Of a stretch of 60,000 nt of DNA, positions 11,601-23,700 are shown one piece after another (the stretch's first letter is position 1; every line of letters begins with the position of its first letter). The translations under genes were made by a program, and so were the position numbers. The notes below the pieces were generated by a model that did no database searches, was not told the origin of the DNA, and was given only the letters and a program-made list of their open reading frames with translations. Source of the stretch: Strigamia acuminata (taxonomy: Eukaryota > Arthropoda > Chilopoda > Geophilomorpha > Linotaeniidae); the NCBI GenBank assembly GCA_949358305.1, contig OX442314.1:20021060-20081059 (forward strand), in the 5' to 3' direction.

Positions 11601-14600
11601 AATGTATAATCACTAGTTGCTAAGTTTTACATTGCATTGTTACAGTTAAGTTACCATGACAACTCTGTATTTGCTTCGCGCACTTGTTCTGTATCTGTTA
11701 ACGAGTAAAGTCGTGTTTTTGTTTCCTGTTCAAAACTACTCTTTTTCATTTCGTGGAATGCTCCAGCATAACAGGATTGCTCTCACCCAACTTCCTATAC
11801 GATCGCTTCATCAAAGTTGGCCTAGATGCAATTGCTCAGGAAATATTTGAGGGGAACAGACTTTTCTTCCACCCTGTATACGACGTGTAGCGTCACGTTA
11901 TTCGGACGTGTCGCGCTACATTAGCCCGTGTCGCGTCACGTTATTCAAACGTGTCGCGCCACGCTATTCCACCGTGTCGCGCCACGCTATTCCACCGTGT
12001 CGCGCCACGCTATTCCACCGTGTCGCGCCACGCTATTCTGGACCACTGTAAACACAGCATGTCGCGTTTAGCAATTACAAAGAATGTAACACCGATTGCT
12101 TCGTGCGAAAGCGAATGTTGCTCCTAGATATGTCGCGCCCTGTACGCATCATCTTAATATCACCCCATTGTTATAATATCGAATCACGAATTCTTGTACT
12201 TTGCAGTTGTACTTTGCCCAACCATTCCTTAAAATTATTCAGCCTCTGATTAGTTGCTTCCTCGGTTCTCAAACAGATACACCACCTGCACAACAAATAC
12301 GTGCCTTAACATAGTAAATATTTCCTTTCCAATTAGCTGTATGTTTTATAATTGTTTGCGACATGCCGGTGAGATTTGACGACTCAGGAACAGATTCTTT
12401 TCCTATTGATAGAGATTTTGCAGCATCGGATGTGTGCGACACAATCATTCTTGGCACACCAAGAAGTGTAGATGTAGGAGTAGTTACAGTACTCAGACCG
12501 ATATTGGTCGCTTCAACATCTTCCCAATTGACAAGCCAATCCAAATTCTTAATTGCTTCCCGTCGTTCCACACTAGATAAAAATAAACGAATTAACATTC
12601 CTAATCGCAAAACTTGTCTAAATCTATAACTGGATTACCGCTTTTTTAGCCAAACGAAAACAAATATCAGCACTGCTAGGACAACGGCACATGCAAGCAG
12701 TATCGATACAATAAACACGCCGATTAAAGTACTGCATTCCCTACCGAAATACCCAACGTTACACTCGCAGTAATTTGGGGCAATGCATTTACCATGCAGA
12801 CACTCAAACCTAAAAATAATAAAAAGTTAATTTAGAATACCGTATGTTCGAATATTTTAGATAATACAGCATACTCGCATATCGGTACGTCGCACGCTTT
12901 TCCAGACCAAAGAGGATCGCAGGAACACTTGAAGGGACCCACACAAGTACCTTGAAAACACTTGTCACATACCACGTTTTTGCAATTTTTACCCGAATAA
13001 CCAAATTTGTAATAATCATTTTTCGACACGTTTGGGTATATTTCCCCTAAAAAACGACATCTAACAATAAATAAGCTTATGTAGTAACAAAAATTAGAAA
13101 ATGTAATATAATTTCATCGTACGAGTACGTATCGTATTTTCTCTAATTATATTCGCTACTTCTTATAATTCTAATGTGTCAATTACTGTTATTTCTTCGG
13201 TCTTCTTGTACGGTATGGTATTGATGTATTTTTTTGACATTTCTGAAGCTTCTAAATTATTTCTTCTGAATTTTAATTAAGCAACATCAAATTTATAAAC
13301 AATAAATAATTGTCAGACAACCTTTCGTAATGTATTTCTCCAGCTGAACACACATTACAATAATTGCAGAATTGTGGAATTAGAAAAAATACGATACAAC
13401 TAAATAATAAAAACAAAGAACCTGCATTCATTAGGTAAAACACAAACGCCATTTTTGTATTCAATTTGAGTATGTGAATTTAATCTTCCTCCACCACAAG
13501 CACCATCGCATGTATATGGAACCACTGCCAACTCTGTTCTTAAGCAAATTGCATCCACACTTTTAAACTTTTTACTCGATATAAGCTTTCCTGTGTTTGA
13601 AACATACCCACATGTTGAGACATAGCTAGAAAATTAAATTAAACAAATGGCCAAATAAACAACTGTTATTTTTATATTGCAGAATCCGAATAATTCCAAG
13701 AACAAAACTCCTCTACAACAACAAATCTTTACAGAATCAATAACTTTAACTTTAACTTTGATGTAAATATTGATCATCCAGTTATAATATTTAACGTACG
13801 AAAGTATAGGACTTACTACATTGCCGTCACTGCAGTTGTATTAGGCCGTACAGGTACAATATATGGCGTTGAACAATCTATAAACTGCGTTGGCACACAT
13901 TCGACGGGAATGTCAATTAAATGTTTGAAACTTTCTTGATTATCAATCGTGAGTTCATGTTTTCCGCCCGAACTTCTTTTTTTACGATACCAAAACGTAT
14001 CATAATACTCTAGATAAGTATCTGTCATTAGAGACCACCGCACAACATTTCTCAGCTGACGAAAAAAATCACAATAAGTATAATTGACTCTGTTAGAACT
14101 GTTTGATTATTGAGTTACGTATAATCCATCAGCAACAGTGTTTGTTCGGCCAGAAACTACATTAGCAATCGCTATTGTTGGTTCTAGTCGAAATCCCCCA
14201 GTCGCTGAATATCTAATAACACCAGTTAAGCCTTCAAATGCTAACTAATTATCAAAACACAAATAATTACAACGGTAAACAAACTACGGTTACAATCAGT
14301 CGATACTTACTTCAGCAAATCCTTGGACTACAGTGGGTTTAGAGAAAATTTCATTGTTGCTTAGCAATTTTTCAAACGAGTAAGCAAATGTTAGTACAGC
14401 ATCGTAACCTAATGCAAATTTATCAGCAACCTGATCAGAAATATATCATGTTTTCATTACGTAAATCAATAATTGCAATAATTCAATTATTTACATTTGA
14501 ACTGTCAGTAGTTGGTATGCCATAAGAATCCACGTGATTGATTCCAAAATATTTACGATTTACATGATACCACAGATCAGTGGAAAACCCAGATAAATTA

Positions 14601-14755
14601 TAAGCTTTATAAACCATGTGCATTCCGTGAAAGGCTTCTAAGCATGTTGGTTTCTGTTTAACCGAAATAACATACTTCTCAAATTTACATTTCTGTAATC
14701 TACAGTCTACACTATGCTCGAAATAGAATATTCCATGAACTGGAACACCACTTCA

Positions 14756-14786
<31 letters not shown>

Positions 14787-17700
14787 GAAAACAATAATTC
14801 GTTCAATTACAAAATCCCGAGAAAAAAAATCAAAGGACCACGTCACCAACAGTGCTGCAACCTACAACTTAGAACTACCGGTTATGTAAATTCTGTGGAA
14901 AAATAACTACAGTACGTCGAAAAATGATCACGAACTGAAACAATATTTTCTATAATTCCACTCTCGTGCATTTTGAGCCTTAAATCTAACATGTACCATA
15001 GCACAAAGTGGATGCTGACTGTCCCAATCAAATTGCCTCGCTGCAACTTGCATTGTAATCCATTTATAGCCGTGCATTGGTGCAACCCCATATCTAAAAC
15101 ATAAGAAATGTATTCTAAATTTCAGTTTTAGTTTACATCGTAGTAAGTAATTTTTACTTTATAGCTTGTCTGTACACAAAATATTGTTTAGGAGCAAGTA
15201 TAGAACAAAGAATAATTTTGGCTCCATATGTTTTTGCCTCTTCTATGTCTTCCAATAAATCTGTTTGATTTCCAACATATATCTACAAAGCAAGAATTTC
15301 AATACTTGAATAACAATACAGTCGAAACTCTTTATAACGAATCGAAAGGAACAGGGAAAATTGATTCGTTATAACGAGTGTTTGTTAAAACGAATTATCT
15401 AATAAAAATTAAATTTTATCATAAATAATACGGAGTAATATTTATTCATAAACATGCAAGTTTCATGTTGATTTTATCCAAATAGTTTAACATTGCTTAA
15501 AATTGCATAAGAATAAATTAAACTTATATGCTTCTTGCCATTGTCAATGGCATTAATAATGTTCAACTGTCCTGAATCAAAATTGCCTTTTGTTTGGCAG
15601 CCATTTTAGAACAGTACATTTTTCATTTTCCTTTGGTTTCTAAATATGGGCATCGGATTTTGTGAGTCTCAATTTTTAAAATTCGTTATAACAAGTTGTA
15701 CTTGTAGGTATTACAGTGTACATAAAAACTTGTTTGTTATTATAACGAATAATTCGTTATATTGAAATTCGTTATATCGAAAATATTTAACATGGTGTTC
15801 TATGGCTGGCCAACCAAATCATTTTTAACAATTCGTCATAAAGAGTTTCGACTGTATTTGAAAATAACATTTTCCTAGGGTGGGACCAAATTTAAAAAAA
15901 GGCAATTGTGCGCGTCCTAAATGCGCGCCCACAAATAAAATAAAATAAAATAAAATTGACGGCCGTCAAACCCTCCAAATTCGCTTTTTCGTGCTGCATC
16001 TCGAAGAAAACTTGACTGACCACGAACCGGTTTGGCTCAAGGCAATTGTCGCTCAAGACCACGCCGCCGTTGCAGCCGAACACCATGGAGCCTTTGTGGA
16101 AGTCTGGGTGGTCGTCCGGGAGCGCGGGGACCTCTAAGAGCACTTGACATGAACGTTTGGTTGTGTGGAGGTTCAACGACCGGTCACGTGACCTGTAATG
16201 TAATTTTTCAAAACCGCAGCGCCACCTGGCGGAACCCGTGTCCTTTAATGGATGTCAAAATGTTCGCCCGATACGGATTTTGATGTTTTCAATACCAAAA
16301 AACGTTCTAAAAATTCTGAAACCAGGCTAAATCTGGTTAAAATGAAAATTCCTATCTGCCCATATATTTTTTTTTTTAATATTGTCTAGAAAAAGTACTT
16401 TGTTGAAGGTTTTTTGAACACCAATATAAGCTAAAAGCCTTTTTCAAAAACTTGGTTTTTTATATTTACTTGTTTGTCACCTGTTTTGGGCTATTTCCCT
16501 TTGGAAAATAAGACTGGCCTGAAACATGTGACCTAATTTTCCAAAATCTTAAAATTAATTAGAATCACTTTCGCCGTCAACATAGAAACAGTTCTCATCT
16601 CAATTGAAGGTTTTGGAGCGCAACTTCATGGTGCGTCGCAACGCACGAGGCACAAATACAGCCCGAATTCTCATGGTTTTCAATGCAACCAGCGCTATTT
16701 TTATAGCACTATATTTTGTGTTAGCCAAGCTGAAGAGAAAAGCCTGTTAGTGGCCTCAATTCACTGAATTTCCGACTTGAAGACGCGGTTTGCTGTCTGG
16801 CACCTGCAAGCGCGAGTACCCAACGTCTATGCAAGCGTGGGAGAAGAGAATTCTCTTCATTGCGAGTTTTGTGAGTGACGAAGTTATCCCCCAGCGAGAC
16901 ACGGTATTTTGATCTCAATTCGGATACTACAGTTCGCCATTTTGCAAGCACCCGGGCCGGGCTGATATCCTGCACCCAACAAAATATTTGATTTCACAAA
17001 CAGACGCTGTCTTTACAAAGCTACCCCCACTGTGTGTGGCTGTGAGAGAGAACTTCGCAACGACGTGCCTTTCTTACAACATTACGTCGCAGCAACATGC
17101 TGTTGCTAATACGACACGTCGCTAAGACGTCCCCGCTAGATGCGCAAATCATTTTTAGGTCGCTAAAAAGTACCATCTTAGCACAAAGTCGCTAAGATTG
17201 GCGACGCTAAAATCACCTAATCCGTCTTAGAATCCCCTTTCCCCCATTTTATTATTTAGTTGTAAGACCAAGTGCCATTAAATTCCTATATTCTCATGCG
17301 TGCAGGCCCACCTTTACCATTGGGCTAACTGGGCTGCAGCCCAGGGACGCCGGGCACAAGGGCTCGATAGGCACAGAAGGGCGCCGGGCACAGAGAAGTG
17401 CTCGGCAAGGGGCGCCTGAGTTTTATTAGCCCAGGGCGCTAAAAAGTGTAAAGACGGCCCTGCATGCGTGTCTTTATTGGGTATTTTACATACCATAAAA
17501 GAGATGATTATAAGTGTACGAATCCACCCACTCGATAATTTATAGAACGAGGTGAGGGGCAACAACGTACTTACTCTGTAAACTACTGAATATTTAAATA
17601 CACGAACTGTCCTCAAAAAGTCAGCTAAGAATGGCATTTCGACATCTTCGAATGTAAACTGAAATCGCAATATGTACTCACATGTAATAAATTTAAGAAC

Positions 17701-20700
17701 ACCTTCACTCACTAGATAAGATCCTTGGTTCTGAAAAAATGTTCCCACTCGTGGTGAAACGTCAGCAATATTCCATTCAAGATTAAACGTACTGTCGTAA
17801 GTCTCCTAGAACATATTTTAGATCAGTTTATCGTGCAAAAAATGCAATTTCAAACCTTTGATATAAACTGAAGCAAGTCTTCACGATAGGTCACAGTTGG
17901 CAATTGATAGCTCAAGAAAAGAATATTCATTTTAAGTGATATATCATTATCTCCAAATCCTATAATTCCACTTATGAGTTCGTCTCTAGAATCCTATTTT
18001 GGTATAAGTGTATGCTTAGTTATATAACGAGTTAATATTTATCGACTACCAGAAATTTGAACTATAGTTTATTGCCCTGTTCCAGTACTTTGCTGCATAG
18101 CCGTATTATTTACTCAGTACAATTGATTAACTTTTAAAATAGTTACTATAGTTAATCTCAATTTTTTGGTAATGATTAAATGCTTAAGACTGAATATGAC
18201 CTGCAGTTCCTCGTCCAACATAGTCATAAACTGATCCAGGGCTTTAGTGGCATTTTGCTCGGTATCATACACTTTTAAATTAATTTTTAAATCTAATGAA
18301 AAACATGTGTATAACAAAAATGTGTGTCACCAATAAGAAAAATGCTTTAAAACGTACTTGAGTCCTTCAGATGTTTAAGACTATCCTTAAATTGAGGAAT
18401 ATTATTGTTGATATCTTCAACTGCTAAGATCGCAAATGCGGCCGTCACTGGATCAGGATCAGTATCACCACCTGCTGTGTTAAATCTTCCAAATAAACCA
18501 ATGTGGAGCAAATCTGTACCAACAAGCATCAGTTACTAATTGATTAAAACAGAAAAAGACTACAAAAAAAACTTTGCGGATTTTTTTTTCCGTGACCGAT
18601 TACAAGACGACAGAAAGACATACTGTACATAATAGGTAGTGATTGGTGCATAGCAATATCACACACAGGATGAAAACTAAACTTGCCTACTTGAGCTAAA
18701 TATTGTGTGTGGATAAAAAAAAGTAAAATCTTGCAAGAGAATGTAAATAATGGGACTACGGGAATTGGAAATTGGGGAATTATCAGTCAAAGTACAGAGT
18801 TCTCTGTACAGACCGGAGTACCGGACAGGTCAGTAAGAACAAGGACCCAAACCACACTGCAATGGGAAATTTGCTTCCCTGTCCGGACAGCTCACTCCTC
18901 GGGATACCGGACAGAGTGATGCGTCCCGTATACATATCGTATAGAGAAGCATTTCTCACACTGTGAGGGCGCCCCACTGGTGGGTTGCGAAATGCAGACC
19001 GACTTTTCTAGGGGCGCAACACATGTCAGTTTTCAAATTAATAAAAGGTAAAAGAAATCAAAAGGGAAAAAAATTAATCAAGCCAAATGAATTACATTTT
19101 TCATTGCATTAACTAAACACATGTAATCAATAATAATTGCACGCTACAAACAGATACAGCTTACAAACTACCGGTAAATAAACAAAAAAAAAGCTATCAC
19201 TGTAAAATTTCAAGGCACTTGGCATAAAGTGTGTCGTGGTGGATTGACTTCCTAAAAAGTTTGAAAAGGCCACAAATTATTTGACCCCCATTTTGACTAG
19301 ATTTTACCCCCTAAAGGGGTTTCTTCCCCCCCATCCAAACTCCCCCAAGTAAACTAAAGGACCCCCCCCTAACTGTAACATCCCCTAATATTGTATTTCA
19401 CCCCCAACCAATTGACCCCCATTTATTTCTGAAAGAACTCCCAACATTAATTCTTCCACCTCCACCCCCTACGTTTCGCAGGTGAAATGTTGGTCTTTGG
19501 AAAAGCACATGGAATCCGTAAATGTCAAGAAATTTGCTCTTACTCCAACGGTTACCTTACAGCACTACACAGACGGTTACAACTGGAAACAAACGAAACC
19601 TAGCATGATTGTCCGTGTACAAGGGAATGTTAAGTCGTACTATGTCACTCCTGGTGCACAACCAAACTTAACCGACACCAGTGTTAACACATACCTGCGG
19701 CAAGAGGAGCGGAAAAGTTGGCACTGATTCGAAACATACCTGCACTGGAGAAGTAGTGTGTGGCAGGTTAATATTACGAATGATGCATGGAGTACGGGGA
19801 CGTGCACATGCCCGTGTTTGCAAAAATTTACATTTGTAAACACATTGTTGGCATAGCTGTTATCGGGAACTTGCTTGTTGTGCCACCGGAGGCCAAAACC
19901 ATTCCCATTGGCCAAAAACGGAAGCCCGGGCGGCCAGCTAAAGCGAAGAGGGCCTTGTGTACACAGTGAGAAGACAATGTTATACCATTGAGATTACGTG
20001 GGGGTACCTTAGAAAATATTGGGGGGAAAATTGGTTGGGGGCAAAATACATTACTAGAGGGAAGTAAAGTTTGGGGTGGTTATTTAGTTTACAGGGGGGG
20101 TTTTGGTTGGGGGAAAATTATATTCCACTTAGGGGGCAAAATTTAGTCAAAATGGGGGGGGGGGGGTTTAAATCACTGCTTCATTTCTTCGCAAAATATA
20201 AAATTTTCTTTAAAGGTAAAGTGCACTGAGTGGGATTTTTACATTTTCTGAAAGCCCGTAATAAAAAACCAATAAAAGTCGAGAAAAAAATGTAGTTAAC
20301 AAAAAGCAGTGCATGATGGTCGTTGGTCCCTGCGTCATGAGTTTGCATAAGACAGTCAACTGACTGCCAATTGAAAATTTTATTCGCATTTTTTAAAATG
20401 ATTTATGATGGTCCAAAAATGATTTTTTTATGCGACATTGCCACCAACTAACAAGGGGAGAGCACCAATAAGCTATCACAGATTGTTGTAATATTAAACA
20501 AGAAGGATTGTTATATCATGCTGAATGAGACCCTAAAATAATTTCATTCCATGAACAGCCAACAATGCAAACAATGAGCTGAAAGTTGGCACTATTTTGT
20601 CTGTGTATACATCAAATCTGAGCAATCAGGCCTAGTGTATGAATACTGTAAACAACAGTTGCTAGGTAAAAAATAGTTCCAAGATCCAAGTTCAATTTTA

Positions 20701-23700
20701 TCATTTGAGATTCAATGATGTCATTTCCTCTTTTGATATCACATGACATATGACATCAGAACTTTGTTCAACAACATGACTGTCTTCATGAAGACAATAA
20801 TAGTTTGTAGTGGTGGTTCAGTGGTTAAGGCAATGGACCAGGAATCTTTCCACACAGGTTCAAATCCTGTTGGGTGTGAATATATTTACATTTATTTTTT
20901 GTTAAATTTTAGCAGTTATTTTAATGTTTGTAATTTTATATTTGTTTCCAGAAAATTTTAATTTGGTTAATTTTAATTTTTTAACAAATATAAAATTACA
21001 AACATTAAAATAACTGCTAAAATTTAACAAAAAATAAATGTAAATATATTCACACCACTACAAACTATTATTGTCTTCATGAAGACAGTCATGTTGTTGA
21101 ACAAAGTTCTGATGTCATATGTCATGTGATATCAAAAGAGGAAATGACATCATTGAATCTCAAATGGTAAAATTGAACTTGGATCTTGGAACTATTTTTT
21201 ACCTAGCAACTGTTGTTTACAGTATTCATACACTAGGCCTGATTGCTCAGATTTGATGTATACACAGACAAAATAGTGCCAACTTTCAGCTCATTGTTTG
21301 CATTGTTGGCTGTTCATGGAATGAAATTATTTTAGGGTCTCATTCAGCATGATATAACAATCCTTCTTGTTTAATATTACAACAATCTGTGATAGCTTAT
21401 TGGTGCTCTCCCCTTGTAAGATGAAGTCATTTCTTAAAGGATTTCCAATCAATCCAGAAATTCGAAAACAATGCATTAATTGAGGTCGGACATCTTGGAT
21501 CCAGCCAGATCGAAGAAGTGGATCCTGGTCAAATAAACTTCAGAACTGACTTCGTCATGCTACCACGCATTGCTTTTTTTTTATTACGGGCTTTCAGAAA
21601 ATGTAAAAATCCTACTCAGTGCACTTGAACTTTAACACACTCTAGTCCGGACATGTGGCCTTTGTACAGACCAGAGAATGTACGCTCCACGGATTGGACA
21701 TTCCCTGGACCGGACAAGTTTCTGAGACGGTCTCAGAAACTTGTCCGGTCTCAGTGAGACCCATCTTATGTCCGGACCGCACAGAGTACACTGTATATAT
21801 TTTAAAAAAATTACTTGTAATTGAATATAAATTGGAAAGTGGGGATTCCAAAACTTTTCCTGCTGCATCAAATGCCCTAAATCCAAATTGGACTCCATCT
21901 ACAATATCAACAACGGCACCCAAGAAACTTCCAATTCCTCTGAAAGTTTTGAAAGTGCTGCCATTCAGAGACAAATTAACACTAGGTTCCGTAAAGACTT
22001 GAATATTCTAAACAAACAAAAAAAAACTTAAAATAAAACCAAAACGAGTACACTATCCGAACCGGCAGAAAATCATGCTTACCAAAGCTGAATCCGGACC
22101 TGAAAATACTCGACGTTTGTCAGCATCGAGAACCATTACCCAAAGTCCAGGTACTTGAACGTGGGCAGGAACACGAAATGATCCAGGCGATGTTATTTCG
22201 CTGTCAAAAACATTTAAATCAACGATCTGCAGTTCAGTGGCAGTCTGCGCTGCAATTGTTAAAAGAAAATTTAAAAAAAAGATTTCTGATTGAAACTTCC
22301 ATTCATTTATCTTGCACAACCTGTCGTCTTTAAGCGAGTAAAAATTGCTGACTCCGATTTGTCTCGTGCTTCACACACAGGAGTCTGGTTATACAATTTG
22401 TATGTAGATGATGGTACAAATGCCCCTTGATCTTGTTTACAATCTTTTAAATACTCACAAAATGCAGATTGAGAATATACATTTTGCATTTCATAAAATG
22501 TAACACATGAATGACTCAAATCGGAATATTCCAACGGCTGTCTGTCTCCAGTTCGAGGAACAAGCAAAGTCGCATTTAGAAATAAAAACTGATAGCGATA
22601 CACGTCCCGAATAGCCACATCCTTAAATTCGACAAATCCATCTGTCGCTCTTTTATGCAGAACTTGATCGTAATTGCGGAACGACGTTATGACTTCATCA
22701 CCTGCTAATTCAGCATCCGTATTGTACAAAAAGTCGTGGACAAGCCCTCCTTGCATAAACGTTTTAGCTTGGTAACCAACAGTCACCTCGACTATCAAAC
22801 TCGAGTCAAGTCCCGTCGTTATTCGGTTCTTGTTTTGATCGACTATTTCCAAAGAAAACGTAAACAGTTGATTTGCAAACATTTCATCTTGAGGCTTCTG
22901 ATGCCAATTTAATTTTGCAATTCCTTTAAATCAAATTTAAGCCATTAGTTGAATTGTATTTCTAGACATAAAAATCTATAATTTACGATTATAAATTTTA
23001 ATTGGATTAGTAAGAACCGACAATGTTTTTCCATTCACGAAAACAGAAAATCCAATTTGACGAAGTAAACAATATTGAGTTCCAGATGCTCCATCCGTAA
23101 TACTGTGAACTAGCCCTTGTGCGATGAGGTAGTTTCCATGAATTGGCACAAACGGGATTACGAGCTTATTTTCCTGATAAACTTCAAAACTACACTTGCT
23201 TCTACAAAATAAAAAGCATTGCTTCTAAGTGAATTAAACTATTATGGAATGATTTTCCAATTTACTGTACCGAAAATGCTCCTCAGAGAATCGTCTGGGG
23301 TCACCTAATTCATAATCACTCGCGGCTAATTGGCAGACTTTAATTAAGCTATCAGGTATTGATGAATTGCAACCACTAGACTCCGAAACGTTAACTGTAA
23401 GAATAAAGCCATTCTTTTTTAAGAAACACGACTACATCGTGACATCGTTCATTAAGTACTGGCTGGTTGGGATGATATGTTAAAATATTTTGGTCGTAAT
23501 TGATACGGAATATCCTGTGGTCGTAATAGATTTCCATTTGTTGTTGTGCATAAATATGCCACAATTGGTCGACTTATTCTTTGATTATTTGACACAGAAT
23601 AAATATCATCATCGGCATTCGGTTTTATTTCTGCTGGAAAGTAGTTTTTAAAAGGGCCATTTTTCGGAAAACAAATCCCAATATCATCTAAATTTTTGTA

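Larger units (their letters stand above)
6939..11773 (+). mobile_element. Copia element 1 (Ty1/Copia LTR retrotransposon), complete
   Basis: Two 199-bp LTRs (6939-7137, 11575-11773) starting TGTTATG and ending ATAACA differ at one base. They are flanked by the perfect 5-bp duplication GGATT (6934-6938, 11774-11778). A single long Gag-Pol frame lies between. A purine-rich tract (AGGGGAAG, about 11563-11571) precedes the 3' LTR. The near identity of the LTRs and intact frame indicate a young insertion. It sits in sense opposite to the receptor gene, in its intron. Confidence 0.95.
20221..21624. mobile_element. DNA element with 47-bp inverted ends enclosing a large palindrome
   Basis: Ends GTGCACTGAGTGGGATTTTT and reverse complement extend 47 bp (20221-20267, 21578-21624) with one or two mismatches. 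Right of the palindrome (about 21421-21500), [14 protein letters not shown] followed by GR..W.P weakly resembles a THAP finger, which would suggest a P-element relative. The palindrome seems nested inside. Confidence 0.5.

Noticed and set aside
11895-12035. CRISPR-like array
   Set aside because: The repeats are direct, with 0-4 bp spacers and within a eukaryotic transposon; there are no unique spacers of array length.
20812-20882. Functional tRNA-Ser gene
   Set aside because: A and B boxes fit but the acceptor stem does not pair and no clean anticodon stem forms, so it is listed only as tRNA-like.
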